From: Biscogniauxia marginata
Taxonomy: Eukaryota; Ascomycota; Sordariomycetes; Xylariales; Xylariaceae
Length of the DNA: 64,000 nucleotides
Assembly: GCA_022695795.1 (NCBI GenBank)
Contig: MU404194.1
Location: 23,511 to 87,510 of the forward strand
Reading direction: 5' to 3'
Shown: positions 20,161 to 30,114 of the stretch, piece by piece
Numbering within the stretch: position 1 is the first letter of the stretch
How the letters are laid out: every line of letters begins with the position of its first letter
Translations under genes and position numbers: made by a program
The notes under the pieces: generated by a model
The model's database searches: none
Told to the model about the DNA's origin: nothing
The model's input: the letters and a program-made list of their open reading frames with translations, nothing else

Positions 20161-22672
20161 TCAGCCCCGCAAGTCCACCTCATCCAATTCAATCACCGGC
20201 AGCAGCGCCATATGCAACTTACTGCTCCCGTACGGCACAAATCTCGCGGCGAAGGGCTCGCCCTTCGTCGTGATGTTAAACGTCCCCGGATCAGCAGCCG
20301 TATCCAGGACGACGGGCCAGTCGATCTCGACCGCCGCTACCCGCAGCTCCACGGGAGGCGCGCCCAGCTCCCAGATGGGATTGCTCAGGCCCTCCGCCGA
20401 CGACGACGAGGTCCGCACGACCTCGATCTGGCTCGGGTCGATGGCGACGTTCCAGACGGCCCCGCTCTTGGGCGTGAGCCGGAAGTCCCGGGTCCGGCCC
20501 AGCGGGTCGGTCGTGTTCGCGGGCAGGACCTCCTGGCTCCGGTAGTTGACGGGGTCCGCGGCCGCCTCGTCGTACTCGATGGCGAGCGCGTACAGCAGCG
20601 CCCCGTAGTACACGGCCGCGGTACCGTTGGCGCGCGGCACCACGCGCGGGGCCGCCGACAGCTCGACCGACGCCGTGCTCTCGCCGGCGGGGACGGGGAT
20701 CTTCTGGAGCCCCCGGCCGTCCGGGGACACGGCGGTCGCGCCGCCGCCGACGGTGCTGCCCGCGCCCGCCCAGGTCGGGATCCGGACGTACAAGTCGAAC
20801 GGCGACGTCGCGGATATGGTGTAGTTGATGGTGTGGCCGAAGGGGTAGGTCGTGTTCGCGGAGACGAACACGGCGTTGCCGCCGTCGTCTCCCAGGCTGA
20901 CGGCCGCGCTGCCGGGGATGAGGAACACGTGCGCGAGGCCGCCGTCGGAGGTGGTGGCGAAGGAGTTGGCGAGGAACTTGGGGTAGGCTTGGGGGTGGTT
21001 GACGGTGCAGCACGGCTGTATATCTCCATTAGAAACTGGGTTTTTTGAAGAAGGGGGTTGAGCTTATCGGAACGTACGTAGTTAGGCTCGAGTCCGAAGA
21101 CGTTAGAGTATGAGCCGACATCCCACCATAAGTCATCCGTTGTGAGGTTCCGAGACCAAGGCTAGTTCAAAGTTAGGAGGTAAAGTATGTATATATGTAT
21201 ACATGCTGGGGAATCCCCTGGGACATACCTGATTTTCTTGCTGGACGTATTGGTGTGACCACCAGTCTGCCGACACAGAAACCGGGAATGCGTTGAAAGC
21301 CGTCTGTTCGGCCCAATCGGCGAGGTCGTTATCCCCTAAGTATTGGTAGATATAAGCAGCCGAGAACATGACCTCGGCGGCAATGCAAAGTTCGGCGCCC
21401 CTGCTAGGGTTTAGGTCCGAGACGTACTCGTCTCCGATAATAGTCCCTGCTAACGATCGGTGGTACGAGGTGAGTAGATCGACAGCTTTCCTGGTCTGCG
21501 CCTTGAGCGCTGGGTCACCACTATTGCGGTACAGTGATAGAGTATAGCGCAACCCTAGATACGTAAGTTAGCTACACAACACTATATAATATCAGGTAAT
21601 AGAATAGTAAGGATAATATATACCTTCAGCCATATTCACGCCGTGGATGAAAACCCAGCTCAAGTTGTAAGGGGTAGTATCGTAGAGTACTTTAGGGTAC
21701 CCCTCGTCCGTCCAAAATGTCCTCCAGTCTGCTCCCCATAGGACGCCTCCTTCAATCATCAAGTCCATTGTTTCCCAGATAATCTGAGAGTTGTTTCTGG
21801 GATAGCGCTCCACTATAGCCTTATAGTCAGAAACAACCGTAGTTAGAAAGATTGTGTGCGTGTATAAGAATTAAAGATAAGATGTTAAACGCCGCCAACA
21901 GGAGTACTCATATCATAGTTGTTCTGTATCATACAAAGGTAGCACTAGGTCATCATATAAGTCACTTACGAAGCCACTGTAAGGGTATATGCATCTCATG
22001 TGTACGGCCAACACCAAAGCCGGCAGTATCGAATATGTCGCCATCATGGACAAGGAGACCGGTGTAATTATTCTGGAGCATATCGTGTGCAAGAACCACG
22101 TAGCGGTGCATGGCATCTACTATGCGCTCAGTCTGAGTTGGATCTGCCTCGGCGTACTGGATAAGTCCTAGCAAAAGTAAGCATCGGGCCCAGAGCCCTC
22201 TAGTGGCCTGCGTGGTCTCGAAGCCGATCCACCCATCCTCCTGTTGATGATCGAGGATGTAGTCTAGGTAGTATTTCACCTGGTCACGGATTCTCTCGTC
22301 GCCCAGTCCAAAGGCTAACGGAACAAGACCGTTGAACCAGTAGGGCGATGCCTCGTCTAAGGCAGAGTACTCGGTAGACCCGCCTATGTATTTTGAATCA
22401 TGGACAAAGCGGTAGAAGTCAAACATATTCCCAGATAGCCCAGATGCTTCGAGCTCGAGCTGGTCTTTGAACCAGCCGAGGGGCTTGACGGACCCTAGAT
22501 CGAGCGGTTTGTAGACCGGCTGCACGACTAGGCACCGTTAGATGAATATGTGACAATCTATGATCAACGGTAGCAACTCACGAGAATAATCATTCTGGTC
22601 AGTCGGTCTAGAAAGTACGAACTGTGAACTTCCCAGCGCCGCAAGGGCGACGGAGACCCGACCAAGTATCAT
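20161..22672 (-). CDS. Secreted GH127-like (DUF1680) glycoside hydrolase
   Basis: Likely removes beta-L-arabinofuranose or related sugars outside the cell; substrate inferred from family. Six exons: 22672-22582, 22527-21970, 21812-21624, 21554-21229, 21161-21078, 21015-20161; 700 residues, frame kept throughout. MILGRVSVALAALGSSQFVLS is a signal peptide; the ATG at 22672 was chosen because it begins it. An (alpha/alpha)6-barrel-like region follows (LGWFKDQLELEASGLSG, then YWFNGLVPLAFGLGD). GAELC fits the zinc-site E-x-C and PCCTVNHP fits the tandem cysteines with the nucleophile known in bacterial HypBA1, so the metal site looks intact. The last exon encodes the beta-sandwich part, has many N-glycosylation sites and is strikingly GC-rich compared with exons 1-5. 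Confidence 0.88.
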
Positions 22673-24347
22673 AATGCCTAATAGAACGATGTAAACAAAA
22701 TGATTGGCGTGTAAGACGGGCAGGGAAATGTTCCCACCTGGCGCCATTTCCCGCGAGGCCGTTCTTATCTCTGATATATCTCGTGGACAGATCCATGGTG
22801 AGAGGCCGTTGTCTGACGATGATAAGGTTGCATCTTCCTCGGGCCAAAGCGACGCGATCGACTAGGTGAAGATCTCCAACGACCAGTATGTGCACCAACC
22901 ACAAGGATGGTGGATATTAATTGTCGGCTATACTGCCGGCTTGCCCAACATAAAGCGGGGGTTCTTCACTCTCGACGCAACCTAACTTGAACGTTACTCT
23001 CTAGTAGCGCCCCATATACGAAGGGACTAGCTATCTGAGAGTTGAATTTGGTATAATGTCTGTTAGTAGAGACATGGGTGTTCCACATATAAGCTGACTA
23101 ATGTGTATGTAGTTACAAAGTTAGTACACGCTGCATGTGGTTTATAATAAGTAAGGCAGTTGTTAAGTGCATGTGGTAGATATTGGGATTAGTTATAGTA
23201 CTCACTCTCGGTTATGAGAGCTTTTTATGTCGAAAGAGGACTTAAGCAAAAAATCTGTTATCAGCCGCAAGATCAATTTGTTTATCAATTCCCGCGGCAT
23301 ATTAGTCTCTTACTTGTTGGTATATTTACCTACCGAGCAGATATGTATATTTAAAAGCCCTATACTGGTAGGTATGGTCCAATTAGGTAACCTATACAAA
23401 CCCGTACATGCACCTTTTATGCTTATCTCTACTTCCCCTCCTTCAACATGAGTGCAACCAGCCAATAGCACAACACGCCCGCATAAATATAATCCGCTAA
23501 ACAATAGCCGGTATACGTGAACGTTTTTCATCTGCCATGCAACACTCTGGGTAGCACTACCTGGTTGTCAGCTGTGGGGGTATCTCAGCATGTAGATAAT
23601 TTTTGTGGCAGAAACAGAACCGAATCTCCTATTATAAAACGTTGGGTGCGCATTTAACTAAGTTAGTTACTATTAAGTTATGATCATGGATATCCCAAAA
23701 CTACAACCGTGCGGTTGATTTCCCAAGATCTGTTCTGGGACTCTGGGGATCTCTGAGAATCGTTTCGGTACCACTCCCCCCCTGAAGTACACGACCTCAG
23801 GGTGCACGTCTCATTGGACAGGAGAGACAAGGGGATTCAGATCTAGACTTGTGTTATAAGTCAATCAGTTCTAGTCCTGGAATTCTTGTAGTTGTGCATG
23901 GAATAAAACACATATAACCATTATAGTAAGTATCAATGAGTTATCTGTATCGGGTTCAACTTCATTCAATAAGCGCGCTGTATCTACCACACATTGATGC
24001 TTAGAGACAAACGGTGTGTACTACGTTATCAGTATCTTGTGTGTCGCGATTAGGTTGTGATAGGACCTTGCACCCAAAACCAACGAGTCCCTCCCAGATC
24101 AGGAGTCTTAGGCCTGAGGCGAAACGTCCGCGGCGACAACGACACAACATACGCCTACTACCTCAAACAGCTAGGTTAGATGAGACATCATAGAGGACCA
24201 AGTTAAATAAAATCCATTATAAGCCCCCAGTACTCGAATTACATCGTCCACGTTCCAACTTACCTATCTCAGTCTCAATACTTCAGTATCATCGTGTTGT
24301 GCTATTTACACATCTACAACAACCTTGCCATTTTTATTTATTTTATC
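22673..24347. other. Divergent spacer between the GH127-like gene and the UstYa remnant
   Basis: About 1.7 kb with no supported gene. Moderately AT-rich around 23000-23500; all frames are short and lack recognisable domains. It holds the GH127 promoter and the former promoter of the UstYa-like gene. Confidence 0.55.
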
Positions 24348-25115
24348 GTGGAGTCTCAAAGACTAAAATACGAAGGCTTACACATCGACGATCGTGATGA
24401 CTCGAGGTCTAGCGCCGAAGTAGAAGAGTCCCTCATGAGCAACGAGAAACGGTGGCAGGATGTGGAGCTGAGCAGTCTGCCGAGGCGGAGGAGAAGCAGA
24501 TTCACAACTGTGATAAAGTCTTCAAGATGGATGATCGACATCTCGTTACTGCTTATGGTCCTGGCCTTGATCGTGAGAGACCAGAGCTAGACAGGACTGA
24601 CGAAGAAGAGAGAGAAAAAAGCACAGTTTCCTAGCAGATTACTACCTTCTAGAGGGACGAATCCTACGCGCCGAACAACACCGCCGATTTCTTCACCGAC
24701 GAAGTCATGCGGAGGTGGAATGACCTGATGCCGGGTACGAACAACCTCCATTAGTCTATTTATACATCACAAGCACGAGAACGCAAGATAGAGAGCGAGC
24801 TAACACCTTTGCTTTATTTCCGCAGTCAGTATGGGCTTCGCCTGGGTCAACGACACGGGAAAATACCACGGCCTGCCTGTGCCGATCATGTGGCCGGACA
24901 AGATGGTCTTCACGACGTCGGCGACGCACCAGCTGCACTGTCTCGTACGCACGCAAGCACGCATCTCTAGGTTTCCTTCCCAAATCCATCGTCCATCACC
25001 ACCAACTAACCAACAGACGCCGTTCGCCATCGTCGAGACGTACTTGGGCATAACCGCGGGCCACGAGGTCCCCAGACCACAGCGGCGGCTCGGGCGGCTG
25101 GGACTCGAAGCATAG
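24348..25115 (+). pseudogene. UstYa/DUF3328-family gene, start codon apparently lost and C-terminus short
   Basis: UstYa-type proteins are small membrane-anchored oxidases or cyclisation helpers, best known from fungal RiPP and mycotoxin-type clusters. Exons read as 24348-24572, 24653-24734, 24826-24944 and 25017-25115. The family-like opening (ESQRLKYEGLHIDDRD) is preceded by GTG where ATG is expected; the next in-frame ATG is 24435 (MSNEKRW), which would give 145 residues. A basic stretch and one membrane segment (WMIDISLLLMVLALI) precede DESYAPNNTADFF and MGFAWVND. One HxxHC motif is present (HQLHC), but the protein stops 32 residues later, so the second H-C motif with its DYLRQ-like context is missing. 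No RiPP precursor with repeated cores was seen nearby. A shortened functional gene is possible, but decay seems likelier. Confidence 0.58.
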
Positions 25116-25551
25116 GAAGCAAATAACCCCAACCCGGATCAACAAATTAGAAACGGTTCTTATCTGGTTATGTAGTTGATCTATGTATGATCTACATCGC
25201 CCTTAATGAAGACGTTTCACAGACCGTGCAACTTTCTTCCTTCCCAGAGCCACGTTTACATCCTCAGTCGCCGAAACAGCACATCTGAAGAATAGAAACT
25301 GTGGGGGAACGGGGGGTGGCGGGGGCTATAAGCTCTTCGGCACAGCAAATCACATTCTCGATCTATGGGGGAGATTGTTACATACTTACATGTGTAGACT
25401 TCAACACCCACCTCCGTGACACGGGAATGCATTTTTTTTTTTTTACACTGCGGTCTTGCGTGCTCTCAGTCCAAAAAAAAAAGAAGGCCTAGATAGAGAC
25501 CCCCCCTTTCTACAGCTAACATGGCTCTCATTCTAATTCTTCTTCTTACCG
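25116..25551. other. Spacer between the UstYa remnant and the cysteine-rich gene
   Basis: 3' flanks of two convergent genes, with a T run at 25432-25444 and an A run near 25473. No coding content seen. Confidence 0.6.
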
Positions 25552-25770
25552 TTATTTCCCACCCCCCGCCTTCCCGTCCGCGGCGGCGCACTCGGGGCAG
25601 GCCTCCTCGACGTAGGGCCAGGCGCGCAGCCTGCCCTCGACGCCGTTGATGATGCGGTTCGGGCAGTACGCGCTCAGCCCGAGGCGGACGCCGAGGCAGG
25701 TCGCGACCTGCTCGAACTTGGTGTGGGACCGGCGGCACCCGCGGTAGTAGAACGCCTTGCACTTACACAT
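25552..25770 (-). CDS. Small cysteine-rich protein, 72 residues, function unknown
   Basis: ATG at 25770 directly follows an A run (AAAAAATG), and the frame gives MCKCKAFYYRGCRRSHTKFE followed by Cys-containing segments SAYCPN and EEACPECAA. The pattern (CxC near the start, single cysteines in the middle, CxxC at the end) resembles small fungal proteins of unknown function that look like one-knuckle zinc ribbons. There is no signal peptide, so an intracellular protein is likelier than an effector. The frame is GC-rich at third positions while both flanks are AT-leaning, which supports real coding sequence. It could also be the last exon of a larger minus-strand gene, though I see no convincing upstream exon. 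Confidence 0.5.
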   Translation of the reverse strand: MCKCKAFYYRGCRRSHTKFEQVATCLGVRLGLSAYCPNRIINGVEGRLRAWPYVEEACPECAAADGKAGGGK

Positions 25771-27341
25771 TTTTTTTTGTCGTTGTTTCCTCTTTGTTTT
25801 GATCACTTGTTTTGATCAACTTCCTTGTTGTGTGCCTCTTGTTTTTTGTTTCCCTACGCTAGGTAGGTATTTCAAGGGGGAGAGGGGAAGGAAGATGGAG
25901 AACAGAGATAAAATCAACAGATCGGAAATCGAAAACTTTCCGAGTGATGATAAATGTAAATGTGACCAACCGACTGTCTGCCCGCCTGGTAGATAGATAA
26001 ATATGGCTCGATCGATCCGAGAAGGGCGATGGGGAGAATGGGAATTAATAGGGTAACTTTGCGGCCTTTAAGTACTTGTTCGGTTCTTGCGTATGTCCAA
26101 GAACGATGCGGGGCGTGGTAAAGAGCTGCTTAGTTAGCAATGTCGAAGAACAACGGCTATGTGTTGTAACAACGCATTGGTTCTTTCAGCGACAATTAAG
26201 CCTGAAGGCCATGTGACTTTAAAGGTTGTCGTGTAGCACACAAAAACACGCACGTTTCCTATGATGTGGGATTCATTATTATTATTCATAGAAGTTCTTC
26301 TCATAGTTTACTAACCTTATATTACTTTAATGAAGCTGAACCCCTTAATCATAGCATATACATGTAGGTAGATGGACATCTTAAGCATCTCATACTGTTT
26401 ATTATCGAGATCTTTGAGGGAATTCATAATGAGCTCATAATTGATATACCATTTAAAAATTGCTATAAATCTTATGAAATGCTTAAATAATTTTCTAATA
26501 AAGGTAGTGTTTTATTTTATCCATAATTATAAAGACTTTAACATACAACTATTAGCTTTGCTTATATTAAAGTAGTAAGAGCTTTCAATTATTATATATA
26601 GCATCATCTGTATTTTTAATAGCATTAAGCTACACTAGGCCGGTCTAATTATAAAAAGCTAACATGTTGTTTCTTATAACTACGTCCCGAATAATTTGGG
26701 GGGAGGGGGACTCCTTTTTTGTTTACGACACTTCATAATCTATGACATGGTACCTAGGTAGCTAGAAAATTACTAGGTTAACTGATTACGGTAAACACTA
26801 ATTGTCGCTATTTATGCAATACTAAGCGATCGATGGATGATACCAAAAAAACGTCTCTTTTATCCCCCCTGACTACAGTAGAAGTAGTAAGACGGCGGGT
26901 ATATGTTTAATAAAAAAAAACCCCGGCATACATTCGTTATATAATTTTCTACTCTTGTTCAGACAAGACGAGGCTTAGTCGAGGACTGCTAAACCTCTTC
27001 GCAGAAGTGTACAGAAGTTTATTTTCCTTTTATTTTCCTTTTCCTATTTCTCTCCTCGCCCAATCTGAGGGGTGGAGGGTTATATATCCGCACCAACCGA
27101 TACGTTTTAGCCAGTTGGTGACAGATATCCCACCCAAACAAGTACAGAATAGAAAGAAGAAAATCCCTTTTCTACCAAATCCGTGTTATATCCCCTAGAA
27201 AATAGGATATCAGAGAGCTCCCAGCCCAAAGGAGAACGCCACGAGCTAGCACTGACCCCGTGTTATATACGTTGCGGACACACTAAGTTTATGCCCTAGC
27301 CCCACCGGCACCTGTGTGCCCAAACAGACAATGGGAAGCGC
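25771..27341. other. Spacer with AT-rich core, no gene recognised
   Basis: About 1.6 kb. The core at about 26240-26680 is very A/T-rich and resembles the block at 9.0-10.2 kb, so it may be another repeat-induced-mutation remnant. TAGGTA-type motifs lie at 25859-25870 and 26748-26765. The right end is the 3' flank of the sugar porter. Confidence 0.5.
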
Positions 27342-29724
27342 CTATTTAGTTCCTGCATTTTCTGTGGTATTTGCCACTGCCTTTCCTTCACCGGAAGAGC
27401 CATCTCTCATGCCATCAGAAGACACGACGGCGGGCTGGCTGTCGAAATGGTATAGGGGCTCCAGGGTGGCGTGGCGCTGAAATAGGATGTAACGCCTGAA
27501 CCACCACGGCAGGGCTTTAAAGCAGTTGTACTTCACGAAGACTCCGGTTGGAACGCCGAATACATAATCGAGCTCTTCGAGTGTACGCTGTTTTGTCTCG
27601 GGTAGCCAGAGGAAGAGCATAACGAGTGCTACGACGTTGAAGCCGGCGTATAGACAGAAAGCACCCTAATTAAATTTTTGAGTTAGCACCTTAACTCCCC
27701 ACGTATGGATGTCCATGAGAGAGACACAGCTCTCCATGTCCCGTTGATGAGGAAGGACGCAATAGCACGATTGGGTGTTGTACTTACAAGAACACCGAGG
27801 GATGCAAGGATCTTGGGGAACGTGATCGACAGCACAGCGGCCCAGAATAAGCACGTAGCAACGGCCCATGACATTCCAACTTCACGATGCGATAGCGGGA
27901 AGACTTCAGCGCTATATGTGAACGGGACAGGGCCTTCGCCGGGAGAGTAAAAGGCGGCGAATATGTAAATGAACAAAGCAACGAGGCCGACGTGAGCGCT
28001 TGATGACGATGGAATGAGCGTACAGAGGCCAGCAGCAAGCAACGACCACGCCATGTTGGGAAACGTGAATAGGAGAAGAGAACGGCGTCCAAAAGTATCG
28101 ATGGTCCAGATGGCCGGCCAGGCGAAGATGAAATTGACAAGACCGAATCCAAACGACGCAAGTAGGGCACCGAAGTCGGAAGCTCCCGCCTCTCGGAATA
28201 CGGTACTAGAATAAAAGGCAATAATGTTGATACCTAATTAAATTGATTAGGACCTGTTCAAGCTTCGAGCATTTCAAACTACACCACTTACCGCACATCT
28301 GCTGGGCAATCATGACGACGAAAGAAGCGAGGGTCGCTCTTCGAATGCGTGGAATAGTGAACAGTTCAACGAAACGCTTGAGATACGTCGAGTCTCCAAT
28401 AGCCTCTGCTTCAATCTCGACCTGAGCATGAATAGAGTAGAGGTCCCGCGCGGCCTGGATTGGGTTGTTTCGGAGTCTTAGGAGCGACTTCATAGCATCT
28501 CTATACCGATGCTTCTTGATGAACCATCTTGGAGATTCTGGGCAGAAGAAGATCAAGATCGTGAGAGGGATGGCGGGAATGAAAGCAGATCCGACCTGGA
28601 CTATAAATCATAGCATTAGAAACTCACTTCAGCCATCGTGATTCTGCATAATTATTAATAACTTACGTCTCCAGGCAATAGTACCGACTCCACCTACTGC
28701 CAGATTGGCACAAGTTCCAAGCCATATACCAAATGCAGTCCATAATTGCCATGTCATTACGAGAGCGCCGCGAATAGCGGCAGGGCTATTCTCAGCAGCG
28801 AAGATAGGGACAGTCGAAGCCTTGATACCCATACCAACACCGAGCAGGAGTCTCGTGATGAGTAACTGTTGCCAGTTCTGAGTGACCGCACCACCAATCG
28901 GGGTAAGCAAGCAGAAGATAGCAGAGATGAAAATAGTGCCTTGACATGAGTAGTCAGCCTCAAGTGTGACTTCAGAATATTCGAGTCATCGCACAAACCT
29001 CGTCGACCAAAAATGTTGTTCAGGGGGTCCGAACACCAACAACCGATCAGAGCAGAACCGATGTAGGGGGCCGAGTTAATCAGACCGACAAGGTAGACGT
29101 CGTAGTCGCTCTCTCCTCCAATACCAAACTGTTGAGGGAAGGTCAGGTTGGCGCCATTGCTACCTTCTTGGTCCCATCCTTGCACAGCAGCGCCGATGGA
29201 GCAGGTGATGATGGTGAGATAGAGGATCTTGGGGACTCTCCATTTGTGGGTGATCTCACGCTTCAGGGCATAGATCTCTGCCTCGTCAAGTGCCTCCTCG
29301 CCCTGGATGTCCTCGAAGCAGGCGGGGTCCTGGGAGATGAGGGCTCCCTTGCGTAACACCGATCGGTACTCGCCCAAGCCATGCTGGTTGACGAAGGAGT
29401 CGACATTGGCGAACAGCTGGTCGCGTGGGATACCAGCAAGCGGGTTCGAGATCCTAATGTTTTCATGTCAGTCGAGGCCAAAGGGGGACCGAGTCTAGCG
29501 GTAGAAGTGCACACTTCGCATTCGGGTTCCTGTTAATGTCAATATGGGGGACCGGGCCGTGACGGCCCTTCTCCATAGAGAGATCATGATCCTGGTCGTG
29601 ATCGTGATTGTAGGTTTGGGTAGGACTAGACGGGATCTGTTAGACAAAGGGCACTAATAGTGGCATGTCTCGCTCTGAGTGCCGGAATGACTTACGCCGA
29701 AACCGGCTCGACCTTCTCTGCCAT
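27342..29724 (-). CDS. MFS sugar porter (SP family)
   Basis: Plasma-membrane proton/sugar (or polyol) symporter; the substrate cannot be told from sequence. Seven exons: 29724-29696, 29625-29515, 29453-28999, 28939-28667, 28600-28292, 28233-27788 and 27665-27342; 648 residues. The first exon is 29 nt (MAEKVEPVS), exon 2 encodes a His/Asp-rich cytosolic tail (NHDHDQDHD), and the core follows. Twelve-helix porter motifs are present: FGRRG after helix 2, [10 protein letters not shown] with [14 protein letters not shown] in helices 4-5, PESPRW before the central loop, [13 protein letters not shown], and [15 protein letters not shown] after helix 12. The approximately 90-residue N-terminal extension is longer than in yeast hexose carriers and occurs in a filamentous-fungal subgroup. 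The GH127-like hydrolase about 4.7 kb to the left is transcribed in the same direction. Confidence 0.93.
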
Positions 29725-30064
29725 GGTTGAGAATGAAGTGATAGGATGGCAAGTTAGACGCGCGCGTGTGTAAGGCTAGATAGAGTCGGACTGAAATTGT
29801 TCTAGGCTTCGAGAAGAAGGAACAGAACGCCGTCGCGAACGCCACTGACAGGATGATGTCGTGCAGGGTGATAAAGGGAAAAGGAAAGTGTTCAGATAGT
29901 CCGGGGGCATGCTGGGGGTATTTAAAGAGGGAGGTACGGGTGAACAAGTACTACCTGCAGTTACGCAGAAGGCAGACTAGGAAGTGTCAAGCTTGCCTAC
30001 CTATGTAGGTACCTACCTAGGTTAACCTAGGGTAGGTGCAATAGGGAGACCAGGTTGCCCCAAG

Positions 30065-30114
30065 CCACACACGCACTCGCGCACACACACACCCACGCAT
30101 ACACGCACTTACAC
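30065..30114. repeat. CA-rich imperfect microsatellite
   Basis: Interrupted CA and CGCA units in the sugar porter upstream region. Confidence 0.7.

Noticed and set aside
22673..22747. Longer N-terminus for the GH127-like protein from 22747
   Set aside because: The ATG at 22672 alone yields a standard signal peptide; the longer form would bury it after 25 residues.
24294..24347. N-terminal extension of the UstYa-like frame with MLCYLHIYNN
   Set aside because: Its first codon is GTG and the translation is not family-like; the frame is open by chance upstream of the lost start.
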